Shown here: one piece after another, positions 12,765 through 22,469 of the stretch
Layout of the letters: every line of letters begins with the position of its first letter
How positions within the stretch are numbered: position 1 is the stretch's first letter
From: Syncephalis fuscata
Taxonomy: Eukaryota > Zoopagomycota > Zoopagomycetes > Zoopagales > Piptocephalidaceae
Assembly: GCA_025786725.1 (NCBI GenBank)
Contig: JAHLTZ010000005.1
Coordinates: forward strand, 744,001-808,000
DNA: 64,000 bases
Direction: 5' to 3'
Notes under the pieces: model-generated
Databases searched by the model: none
What the model saw: only the letters and a program-made list of their open reading frames with translations
Told to the model about the DNA's origin: nothing
Program-made: the position numbers and the translations under genes

Positions 12765-13700
12765 TTACATCTTTTATTTACTCATTTCACCATTTTTCTT
12801 ATTACTATCTTATATTCTTTTTATATATTCTATTTAGTAATATATTATCCGATAATGCCAAATATAACAATATAAATAACATGTGTATTTGAACATCAAT
12901 AAAAACACTATTCAATTCCTAGTCCTTATTTCTCTTATTTTACACTAACATCTCTTCAAGTAACCTCAACGGCATGCCGTATATTCTGGTTACAACTGTC
13001 GCCCCAAGATCTTTCTGGTGAAGATACTCAACCTATCATTATTGAATAAGATAAAGGCCATCTGTTTCATCAATGTCGGCAAAGCATCTGCGTCTACAAG
13101 TTGATACCAAGAGTGCTTAAGACAATGGTGAACATCAGAAATGCTGATCGTCCTACCTTCTTGTCGCCATAAACGAGTATTTACATCGTAAATCTGCCAT
13201 AATACAATATTAGAAAATCAAAAAATAAAAGAGATCATTTAGACGCAAGAAACCACATTGTTGTAGTGACAGCAATAACAACAGCGGAACGACATGGAAT
13301 TGCGATCAATGGCTTTTATTAATATTCTATCAATTTTTCTACGCATAGCCAACAACAATGATTGGTCTCGTGAATTTCAAAGTAGTCAAATGGAAACATT
13401 ATGGCTATGTTTCTTGTACATAATAGTATTGATTTCAATTGAAGCCAATTTTGCTTTAAGATCCAAATTATGAGAGTCAAAGTAAAATTGAGAAATTTTG
13501 AAAGGCTAAACATGCCTGATAAAAAAAGTTAATTACAATAAATACAACAATGTTAATTTGAAGCTTTGTTTACATAATTCAATTAGTTATAGTAATATCA
13601 ACAGCAATTCCAACCGTGTTTTATTTGTCAAAAAGACTCCCAACAATATACTGGCGGCAAATGCAACTTAAAAAATATAATACAAGAATAGGTTCTGTAA
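12765..13700 (-). repeat. Dispersed repeat family, copy 1, with decayed ORF
   Basis: First of five related copies in the window (others near 19655, 32455, 36885 and 57185). Left edge: the block TTTATTTACTCATTTCACC followed by CTTATTACTATCTTAT. The central part (about 12940-13205, minus strand) encodes a conserved but broken small protein. Its core, ISISDVHHCLKHSWYQLVDA then DALPT, and its C-terminal TVVTRIYGMPLRLLEEMLV before a TAA at 12940-12942 are shared with copies 2 and 4. A lost A splits the frame at TRK/DLGATVV. The right part carries GGAATTGCGATCAATGGC and CGCATAGCCAACAACAATGA, found in all five copies. The protein matches no transposase I know, so I call only a repeat with a former gene in it. 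Confidence 0.7.
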
Positions 13701-15092
13701 GGATTATTATTAATAATATTGAACTAGTAGCTAATACTTAAATAAACGTTTATTGAAAAACAAAAACAAACTACTAATGAAGCAACTATCAAAATAAATA
13801 AAGTGTAATGCAAATAAAAACGATTTAATTAACAAATAGTTTTAAAATTTAAATTTAACCAACAAATAAAACTAGTTTGGCTTATTTAGAGTGTTTTATG
13901 TGTTAGATTTAACAATTAAACAATTCTGAATTACATGAAAGTACTATTGCTTTAAGTAACTTGAGTTAATTAGCTGGTGTATCAAACAAGAGTGAAGATA
14001 TGCAAAATAATGCCGTCAACATGGAATTTGTCATTGATAAACTAGAACAATCTACTCGTAACATTCATTTTTAAACATCGCAGTAGTCGCTCCAGTGTTC
14101 TAATTTAAAAAGTTGTGGAACATGGCGAAAGAAGCTTAAAAGGGTGCTGTGACGAATCATTTAAACCGCTTGATTTGTATTAAATCTTATGATATTTTTA
14201 TTAACTAAATAAAGATAACTTTTCCACAATATTAAGCACGCTATTGGTTGTTTGATGTGATTTGGCAGTTAAATAGCTATAATAGTCACACATTTAAACG
14301 GAGTATCCGCTTTATTGAAGATGAAACTGGCTGTTGAGTGTCATTGATCATTGAACTATTTACTTATCATTATTATTGTACTGTACATATCTATCCTTTA
14401 TACATATACTATATGTCCGTCTATATCATTAATATTGTAAATTGCAAAAACTATATTAATAAAAGCTAAAAGTTTATTGCTAACTGTATTCTTTTAGCAG
14501 ATTTTGATCCATTCCGTTCATTGCTCTTGGCTAATTGCATACAGTATAGTTTTGTTATTACTATTCACGTATTCGTTTTGTCTATTTATTTTGTTTTATA
14601 ATATCGTATGCTTTATTGCCATGTTTTATTAAAAAGCTTCTTTATTCTAATTTCAGCATAATATTGTTTGGCTATATGATAATGATAGCTTTGCTACTAT
14701 CCATACCAATCTATGCCTATAGCTTAGGCGATATAATTATACACATTTTGTTATTAATTTAACTATTTGATTGATAATTGTCATTATTGAATGCAAATAG
14801 AACATGATTAAAGATATAGTAAATTGATTGTATATAGCTAAGATGGAACCATAGTTTTATTACTATAAGCTTGCACAGTTGAATAGAAGCAACTAAATGC
14901 AAGCTTGTTAATAAAATAATGATTCCATTGATTAGAGACTGGATAAACCGGAGCATTGGCCAAAACTTGATATATGGATAGACAGGACGGCGTAGTTGTC
15001 AAATGATCTTGCTTTTCACCGAATATATACCTAAAGTGTATTGGAATAGTGGTTTGGTTGCACTATCAATGCTGATGTCTTGAAACCATCGA
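13701..15092. other. AT-rich spacer downstream of the micro-exon gene
   Basis: AT-rich region. A short plus-strand stretch at about 14000-14070 reads NAVNMEFVIDKLEQSTRNIHF before a stop and may be a gene remnant. I cannot assign it. The part just left of 15093 should contain the 3' untranslated region of the minus-strand micro-exon gene. Confidence 0.4.
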
Positions 15093-17870
15093 TTATGCTG
15101 TATTTACAAATAAAGATATTATATGTTATATGATTAATTTATACTCTATCAATATATAATGTTACTTACGGCCTATTAATAGTAAGTTGTTGATACACAT
15201 GGTGCATAACATGTGATTAGTAAGTAATCAATTAACATACAATACAACTTACATGAGCCTAAGGTTGATTTATTGGTGAATACAGTACATGGTATATATA
15301 ATTAATGTATCGTCAATTAATATACAATACTAATTACCCTCTATTAATATTAAATAATCAGTACAATTAACAAATAGCATAGTTAATGTATAGTCAATTA
15401 ATATACAATATCGCTTACTCTCTATTAATATTAAATAATTGATACAATTGGTAAATAGTATAATTAATGAATAATCAGTTAATATACATTAACTCTTACT
15501 TTCTATTAATATTAAATTATTGATGTACATGGTACACGATATATAATTAGTTAATAGTCAATTAATATACAATACTACTTACTGCCTATTATATTAAGTT
15601 GTTGGCGCACATAGTGCATTGTATACAATTAGTGAATAATCATTAACATACAATACAACTTACAATCTATTAATGTTAAACAATCAGTACAATCAGTAAA
15701 TAGCACAGTTAGCGTATAACCAAATATAATATACAATATCACTTACAATCTATTAATATTAAATAATCAATACAATCAGTAAATAGTATAATTAATGTAT
15801 AATCAAATAATACACAATACAACTTACCCACTATTGATATTAAATAAGTACAATTAGTAAATATTATAGTTAATATCACTACCGCTTACCGCCTGTTAAT
15901 ATTAAATAATTGATACAATCAGTAAATAGTATAGTTAATGTATAGTCAAGGGATATACAATACAACTTACGACCTATTAATATTAAATAATTGGTACAAT
16001 CAGTAAATAGTATAGTTAATGTATAGTCAATAATATAAAATATTACTTACAATCTATTAATAGTAAATAATTATACAATCAGTAAATAACATAGTTAATG
16101 TATAGTCAACTAATATAAATATACTTACAGACTATTAATATTAAATAATCTACAATCAGTAAATAGTATATTAATGTATAGTCAATTAATATACAATACA
16201 ACTTACCTTCTATTAATATTAAATAATTGCTACAATCAGTAAATATCATAGTTAATATCACTACCGCTTACCGCCTATTAATATTAATAATCAATACAAT
16301 CAGTAAATAGCACGGTTAATATATATTAGTTAATATAATATCACTTACTAGCTATTAATATTAAATAATTAATACAATCAGTAAATAGCACAGTTAATGT
16401 ATAGCCAGATAATATAAATACAACTACCACTATTGATATTAAATAATCGGTGCAATCAGTAAATAATATAGTTGATATGTAATAACTATAATATCACTTA
16501 CGCTCTATTAATATTAAACATTGGTACAATCAGTAAATAGTATATTTGATATATAATGATTATAATATCACTTACGCTCTATTAATATTAAATAATTGGT
16601 ACAATCAGTAAATAGCATAATTAATATATGGTTAGTTAATATGCAACACCACTTACCCCCTATTAATATTAAATAATTGGTATCATTAGTAAATAGCATA
16701 GTTATTTATAGTGAGTTAATATGCAATGTTACTTACTAACTATTCCAGCAGTTATTGATGCACAATGCATGACACAATTAATTTATAAGCCAGCACATAC
16801 AATGCTACTTACTGCCTATTAATATTAGGTTATTGATATACATAATATAATTAATGTATAAACTACCAATATACAATGCTACTTACAAGCTATTAATATT
16901 TGTTGATACACACAATACATAAATATAATCAGTGAGTAATTAGTTCATATACAATACAACTTACCAGCTATTGCATTGAATTGTTGATACACATAGTACA
17001 TTATGTATAATTAGTTCATAGTCAGTTAATATGTAATGTTTCTTACCAACTATTCCATCAGGTTATTGACATACAATGAATGACACATAATTAATACATA
17101 ATTAGCTAATATGCAATGCTACTTACTGCCTATTATTATTAAGTCATTATACACAATACACGATATGTAATTAGTCAATGCTCAATTGATATACAATATA
17201 ACTTACAATCTATTAATATTAAGTTGTTGACATACACGGCGCATGGTATAAAATTAACGTATAGTCATTTAATACACACTACACTTTACCCTCTATGTCA
17301 TTAAGTTGTTGATACATACAATACATGATATAATTGATTTATAAGTTATTAATATACAATATCACTTACTGCCTATTAGTATTAGGTCATTGATACAGTG
17401 CATAACATGCAATTAGTAAGTAATCAATTAATATACAATACAACTTACATTGCTCTAATATTAAGTTATTGATGGATGTAGTGCATGACACATAATTAGT
17501 GTATCTCTATTGATATGCAATACAACCTACTAGCTATTAATATTAGTTTATTGATAAACACAGTGCATATCATGTAATTAGTAAGTAATTGATTAATATA
17601 CAATACAACTCACATAGTTCTAATATTAAGTTGTTGATGAATACAGTACATGATACATAATTAGTGAGTAGTTGGTTAATATGCAATATCACTTACGACC
17701 TATTATAATCATTAGTTAAAAATACTATTAGTAAACATAATTCGATAATATATTTGTTAATACTGCAACATACCACCACGACGAACTAAAGTTGGTTTAG
17801 CATCCACCATGGATGTACTGGCCACAATAGCCACGACAATGGTGCAAACGGCGGCAATAGAAAGCTTCAT
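15093..17870 (-). CDS. Secreted six-cysteine prepropeptide built from 33 micro-exons of 3 or 6 nt
   Basis: Exon 1 (17774-17870) encodes 32 residues plus one base: signal peptide MKLSIAAVCTIVVAIVAS, then KPTLVRR, a dibasic Kex2-type site. Then come 33 micro-exons, each preceded by AG and followed by GT. Sites on the plus axis: 17697-99, 17614-19, 17531-33, 17449-54, 17370-72, 17290-92, 17207-09, 17127-29, 17047-49, 16965-67, 16887-89, 16813-15, 16737-39, 16657-59, 16576-78, 16502-04, 16428-29, 16349-51, 16272-74, 16207-09, 16129-31, 16051-53, 15971-73, 15890-92, 15828-30, 15747-49, 15664-66, 15583-85, 15500-02, 15419-21, 15338-40, 15253-58, 15170-72. The last exon starts at 15097 and gives TAA at 15093-15095. 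All introns are phase 1, 53-80 nt. The joined frame has no stop in 37 codons and cysteine spacing C-x2-C-x3-C-x10-C-x4-C-x5-C; total 69 residues. The 16428 exon shows 2 nt; its unit has two single-base losses compared with the unit at 15828. Function unknown: secreted cysteine-rich peptide (effector or antimicrobial type). Confidence 0.85.
15098..17773 (-). repeat. Tandem array of ~80-bp intron units
   Basis: About 34 tandem units of 59-95 bp, mostly 77-84 bp. Read on the minus strand each unit runs GTAAGT, an AT-rich body with TTAATTGACTATAC or similar, TTTACTGATTGT (branch-like TACTGAT), then TTTAATATTAATAG. Two sub-types are seen. Type A has the body AATCAGTAAATAGTATAG (plus strand) and fills most of 15300-16700. 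Type B has GTTGTTGATACACATAGTGC and fills 16740-17690, with copies at 15170-15290 and 15540-15640. Units containing the 6-nt exons share their own variant (CTAATATTAAGTTGTTGATG), and units with the GCA exon share another. The donor varies (GTAAGT, GTGAGT, GTAGGT, GTAATT, GTAAGA, GTAAGC, GTAAAG) but always keeps GT apart from clear base loss. Confidence 0.9.
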
Positions 17871-18209
17871 GGTGATATTGATTTGTTAAGACAAACAAAT
17901 AAAAGAGATAGTAGAGTGTGGTTGGTATAGAATGGAGAGTAGTGCGTGTATAGCAAGAAGTAGAGTGTGATAATGATATTCTAGTTGGTTGTGTATATTT
18001 TGTGGGCTATTTATACTTATGATTATGCTGAGATGCCAGTATACTGTAGTATATGAGGTACAACATTGATGTGTAGTATAACCAATAAAGCAATCCAAAT
18101 AATGATTTGAGGTCCGCGTGTACCAATAGATTGATGACATGATAAAACACCCCAATTTTGATTTCAACCTGCTCGGCATTTACACAGATAACGCGGCAAT
18201 TCCAATGAG
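17871..18209 (-). promoter_or_regulatory. 5' leader and promoter region of the micro-exon gene
   Basis: Upstream DNA of the minus-strand secreted-peptide gene, containing the TATA box at 18008-18015 and a pyrimidine-rich leader (TCTCTTTTATTTGTTTGTC) just before the ATG. A minus-strand open frame at 17886-18179 runs through the TATA box, has no domain and is probably fortuitous. Confidence 0.5.
18008..18015 (-). promoter_or_regulatory. TATA box of the micro-exon gene
   Basis: Minus strand TATAAATA, about 138 bp upstream of the ATG at 17870. The paralogous gene at 45080 has a TATA-like element at a very similar distance. The leader just before both starts ends in the same TATCACC/CATCACC context before ATGAAGCTTTCTATTGC. 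Confidence 0.55.
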
Positions 18210-18612
18210 CAGTACATATGCGATAGAAACATGTACATTATTCTGCATTTTTTGTTACACAATTTAACTATTTGGTAAAAACAAGTATATTATTTAGTTT
18301 TGTAAAAGCGATAGTAATGTCTTTGCCGCCATTTCTACCGATTCAGTCCTCAATATCTGCATGCATACTAAACAGCACACAACCTGCCCAGTCTTTACTT
18401 CAATCTGTTAGTCATTTGCACGAGTGCTGTAGCGGTGTTATAATCCAGTACATATGATAAAAATAGACATATTCGCCTGTATTTTTGTTACACAGTCTAA
18501 CTATTTGGTAAAAACAAGTATGTTGTTTGGTTTTGTAAACATGGTAAAGACGCCTTTGCTGCCATTTCTACCGATTCGGTCCTCAATATCTGCATGCATA
18601 CTAAACAGCACA
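18210..18612. repeat. Tandem duplication of about 236 bp
   Basis: Two direct copies, 18210-18445 and 18446-18612 (second copy shorter). Shared blocks include CAGTACATATG, TAACTATTTGGTAAAAACAAGT, GCCATTTCTACCGATTC and CTCAATATCTGCATGCATAC followed by TAAACAGCACA. The two differ at scattered bases, so the duplication is not brand new. No domain-bearing ORF. It lies upstream of the micro-exon gene and may hold regulatory sequence; that is a guess. Confidence 0.75.
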
Positions 18613-19654
18613 TAGTACTGGCGCAAAAACAAGTCTAATATATCAAAATAATATTTTTATACACATTTTTACTGCTGTACATAGGTCAGCCATAATTTTT
18701 AAATTATAAAATGTATTGATTGGTACATGTATGCATTTCATTCGACACTATGCCCATTGTTATCGGGTAATCATTGCTTTGAATTCACAATGTATCACAT
18801 CCAGGCATATCATGCCACATGCTGTGCAACTACCATCATTCAAATGACGGCTAATCTAAATTACCTGAAATCAATTATACAATAAGTACTATTTGTAGGG
18901 TGATGCATCATAGCATTTTGAGCAATGGAACATTCCAACAAGTCATTTTCGTCATCAGTTTTCAGGTGTAGACTAAATTGCATCGGCTAGATTGCACACA
19001 ATACAATATGCAGACACTAGACTAAACACAATAGAAAGTTCTGCTCAAATATCAGCAATTTCAAGTGCATAATATCAATGGGCTGCATATCAACCGGTAA
19101 TCATCCAAGGCCTAACTGCTGTCCACATTTCTGAAACCACTTCTGACAAGTCAAGCAAGATGGAATATAGAAAAACAATTAACAGCTCAAAGGCTTACTG
19201 GTTTAACCTATAGCAAATTATTATAGCTATGCTAATATAACTATATTTATCAAAAGTTGACCGTTGCTGATGCAATTAGAACAGCAGCAATATTAAACAG
19301 ATAACGCACAGAAAACAGAGAGCTGTAGATAGAACTAAAGCAATAAGTTTTAGTAATTAAATAACTTATTATTGTCACTATACTTTATAATTCTGGTTGT
19401 TTGTATGAATAAATATTTACAGTCACATTGTAACTTCTTATATACTCACATTTATACAACCACCAACTAAGCCAATTATTATAAGACTTAATCTAATATT
19501 TATCAGAGTAAACAGCTAGTATTATACACTATTGCAATATAAAAACATTTTTTATTTATTGATTATTAATAAAAGTGTATAGCTATATATTAAAATAAAA
19601 CAAAACATCGGATTGAGCGCGCAATATTTATATGGTCAAGTCATTTTTACCTTG
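18613..19654. other. Intergenic spacer, nothing recognised
   Basis: About 1 kb of AT-rich DNA with no supported ORF, RNA gene or repeat unit that I can see. Confidence 0.5.
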
Positions 19655-20620
19655 ACTTCACATTTTTTATTTATCATTTCACCGTCTTTCTTATCGCTAT
19701 CTTATCGTTCTATTCAGTAATATATATCTGATAAGCCAAATATAACAATATAAATAGCATGCGTATTTTAACATCAATAAAAAACATATTCAATCCCTAG
19801 TCTTTATTCTCTTATTTTACACTAATATCTTTCAAGTAACCTCAACGGCATGCCGTATCTTCTGGTTACAACTGTCGCCCCAAGATCTTTCTGGTGAAGA
19901 TACTCAACCTATCATTATTGATAAGATAAAGGCCATCTGTTTCATCAATAGTCGGCAAAGATCTGCGTCTACAAGTTGATACCAAGAGTGCTTAAGACAA
20001 TGGTGAACATCAGAAATGCTGATCTCCTACTTCTTGTCGCCATAAACCAGTATCTTACATCGTAAATCTCCATAATACAATATTAGAATATTAGAAAATA
20101 GAAAAAATATTCAGACGCAAGAAATCACACTGTTGTAGGTGCAATAACAAAAATGCGGAACGATATGGAATTGCAGTCTAATGGCCTCTATTAATACTCA
20201 ATCAATCTTCTTAGACATGGCCAACAACAACAATAGTCGGCCTCAAATGTTCCAAGGAAATTAAATGATATGTTACATTACTTATTTAAATTAATTTATT
20301 AACAATATTTTAATAGAAAATAATATAAACATGTTCCATATAGCAGTGCGACTTTAATTGGAACGAACTTTGCTATGGGGATTTCAAATGTGAAAATCAA
20401 AGTAAAATAGTTCTTTAATCCGGAATGAAAATACTAGACTATCTCAAACTAATACAATTACTGCCGAGAACGCAGGCTTGTTTTCCAGTAAGACTTTTAA
20501 GACATCAAAAGTAAGTTTTTATTTAAATATTTAAATTATTACTGATACAATTTTCTGTTACATTTAATTATATTTTATGGAAATGATTAAACAATATTTC
20601 AAAATTCGATAATGCAAGCA
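19655..20620 (-). repeat. Dispersed repeat family, copy 2, with decayed ORF
   Basis: Second copy of the family described at 12765-13700, same orientation. It starts with TTTTTATTTATCATTTCACC, includes CCTCAACGGCATGCCGTATC and the minus-strand ORF remnant (about 19835-20075, again ISISDVHHCLKHSWYQLVDA), and ends with the GACATGGCCAACAACAACAA block and an AT-rich tail. Several single-base losses relative to copy 1 interrupt the frame. Confidence 0.7.
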
Positions 20621-20786
20621 TATCTTGTAATGCCAATTATTAAATTATTTCCGCACTTTTAACATAATTTCTACCTTTTTAACAATTACGTTTATTATAT
20701 AATAAACATATTGCTAAATTGTTTTAATTAAACAATAAACTATTATAATGGTGCACACGTAAACGTAAATAAGTATTTTATTCCCG

Positions 20787-22469
20787 TTATGCTTGCTTCT
20801 CCTGCATTTGCTGTTCGGCAAGCTGTTCGGCAAGCTGTTTACGGGCATCAGAAAGCATAACTTGGAATGCTGCGTAAACACCGTCTACAACGTGACGTGC
20901 CTGGTTGGGATAGGCGGGCGAATCGTCAGTAATCGCGTTGTACCAGACATTTCCGTTATATGAGGATATGCCCATTGAGGTTAGACCTAAGGAAAGAGAT
21001 GGCGGCAAGGCAACAAAATCGAGGCAGCGATGTTTTTCCTCTCCATTTGAAATATAAAGCGTTTTGTTGGACCAGGAACATTGGTAACTACGCCATGGGC
21101 ATTGTTTATGACGTGTGTCATACTAGATTACGCATTAATATAATTAATAATGATTGTTAAATTTCAATTATTTAGATTACTTACCCTGAGATCGAATAAA
21201 GGCCTGGTGCCACACTGCTCATGAGACGTACGCCCATACTCATGAAAAACGCATTAAAGATGTCTTGATCTTGTCCATATGCTTCTTGGCGTTACTGATC
21301 GCAGCATCGGGTGTTGTGGACGAAGGTAGAAGCGGAAGTTTCAAGTATTCTAGACTAGCAAGATTTTCGATACGGTTGTCACCAGGAAGACGGAGGCCCT
21401 TTGGTATAATAATGCTTAATGCATTGTCGCGGCCGTGTCTTCTCAAGGGTATTCGTGAGTGTCTTTATCAATGGCATCGAAATACGCGGCAAATGAACGT
21501 TCCATACAAGCTAGCATAACATCGTTAAGCGTTGCTCCTGGATGGGCGGCACGAACTATTTTAATGTCATCCATAGGTATTGGCTTCGACCAGGAAATAC
21601 GCTTCTCGCTAACTTGTGGCCCATCATACATAAAGCCTTTACGTTTAAATGTCCTTCCGTGGATTGTGACCAAAATAAGCTGCCATATACCAAGTAAGAA
21701 ATTCCAAAAGGCCGTGAAAATATTGCCTCTAGCTGCTTTTATTCTATCTTGTGCCTGACGTATTTCTTCGTCCGAAACCTCCAAGCCATCCATCATTGAG
21801 CTAAGAGCAATAATAAAGCCTTGTCCATCAGTAATGGAGTGGTGTCCACCAAAGCCAAATATTGAGCGATTACCCGATACACCACGTATCAGTATCGCAC
21901 GCCATAATGGATAATCCATATTGAAAGGCTTCCATACAAAATCACCGATAACATTTCGATCATCGTACGCTCATACTCCTCTTTCTCCGCATCAGAAAGA
22001 CCCTCCATTGCGCTAAGATCCACGTCTTAACTTGGAGATTGTCCTTGACGGTCCAATCACGCTCGATCTCTTTAGATTCACCTGCGTCGTCGACTACCGT
22101 CTCAACAATGGGCTCAAGGTCAGCCCATCGACCCAATTTCCAAAGTGTGCCCGGAATACAACGTTGGCGGAATTTTGGATGACTATCCCTTAGTCTTTCC
22201 AATAGCGCCAAAGCAGTGCTAGGCTGCATATCGCCTTCAACCCAGGTGTATGATGACACGCTGAAATTGCACTCGGGCGTCGTCGTGCGCATGTAGAGGT
22301 TGTCATAGCCTTGCAGTTTCGATGTATTGGTGGGCTTGGACTTCTTTTTGGTCTGCTTTGGTGTCTCTACTTTAATGCTCGTGGGGATGATCTTAGCCAT
22401 CGACTCCTCAGTGCAGTGAGACTGATCGTCGGTATGATCATCAGGAATATCAATCACATGTGTCGCCAT
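20787..22469 (-). CDS. Wax ester synthase/diacylglycerol acyltransferase-like (WS/DGAT) protein
   Basis: O-acyltransferase that esterifies acyl-CoA with fatty alcohol or diacylglycerol, giving neutral lipids. Seen in order: a hydrophilic N-terminus from MATHVIDIPDDH; the early domain motif LLERLRDSHPKFRQRC; the active-site motif GGHHSITDGQG (HHxxxDG); LSWSKPIP-like ISWSKPIPMDDIK; HPGATLNDVMLAC; RGRDNALSIIIPKGLR-type segment; the family motif VVTNVPGPTKRF; then GLTSMGISSYNGNVWYN and a C-terminal helix ending in QEKQA. One intron near 21125-21185 has donor GTAAGT and acceptor CTAG. Base losses near 22020, 21950, 21445, 21250 and 21040 break the frame, all of the same sign. Restored length is about 520 residues, normal for the family. 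Sequence resembles plant/bacterial WSD1-type enzymes; substrate not deducible. Confidence 0.85.

Noticed and set aside
14000-14150. Possible remnant of a secreted kinase-like gene (MEFVIDKLEQSTRNIHF and KKLWNMAKEA)
   Set aside because: Only short fragments with stops; weak similarity to the last exon of the gene at 46555, too little to call a pseudogene.
15098-17700. Array read as a CRISPR or ordinary minisatellite/centromeric repeat
   Set aside because: Unit bodies vary too much for CRISPR repeats and the variable part is only 3 nt. The invariant AG/GT borders, the phase-consistent open frame and the adjoining signal-peptide exon are better explained by splicing.
17886-18179. 97-codon minus-strand frame upstream of the micro-exon gene
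   Set aside because: Runs through the TATA box and leader of that gene, has no domain, and its composition follows the AT-rich DNA.
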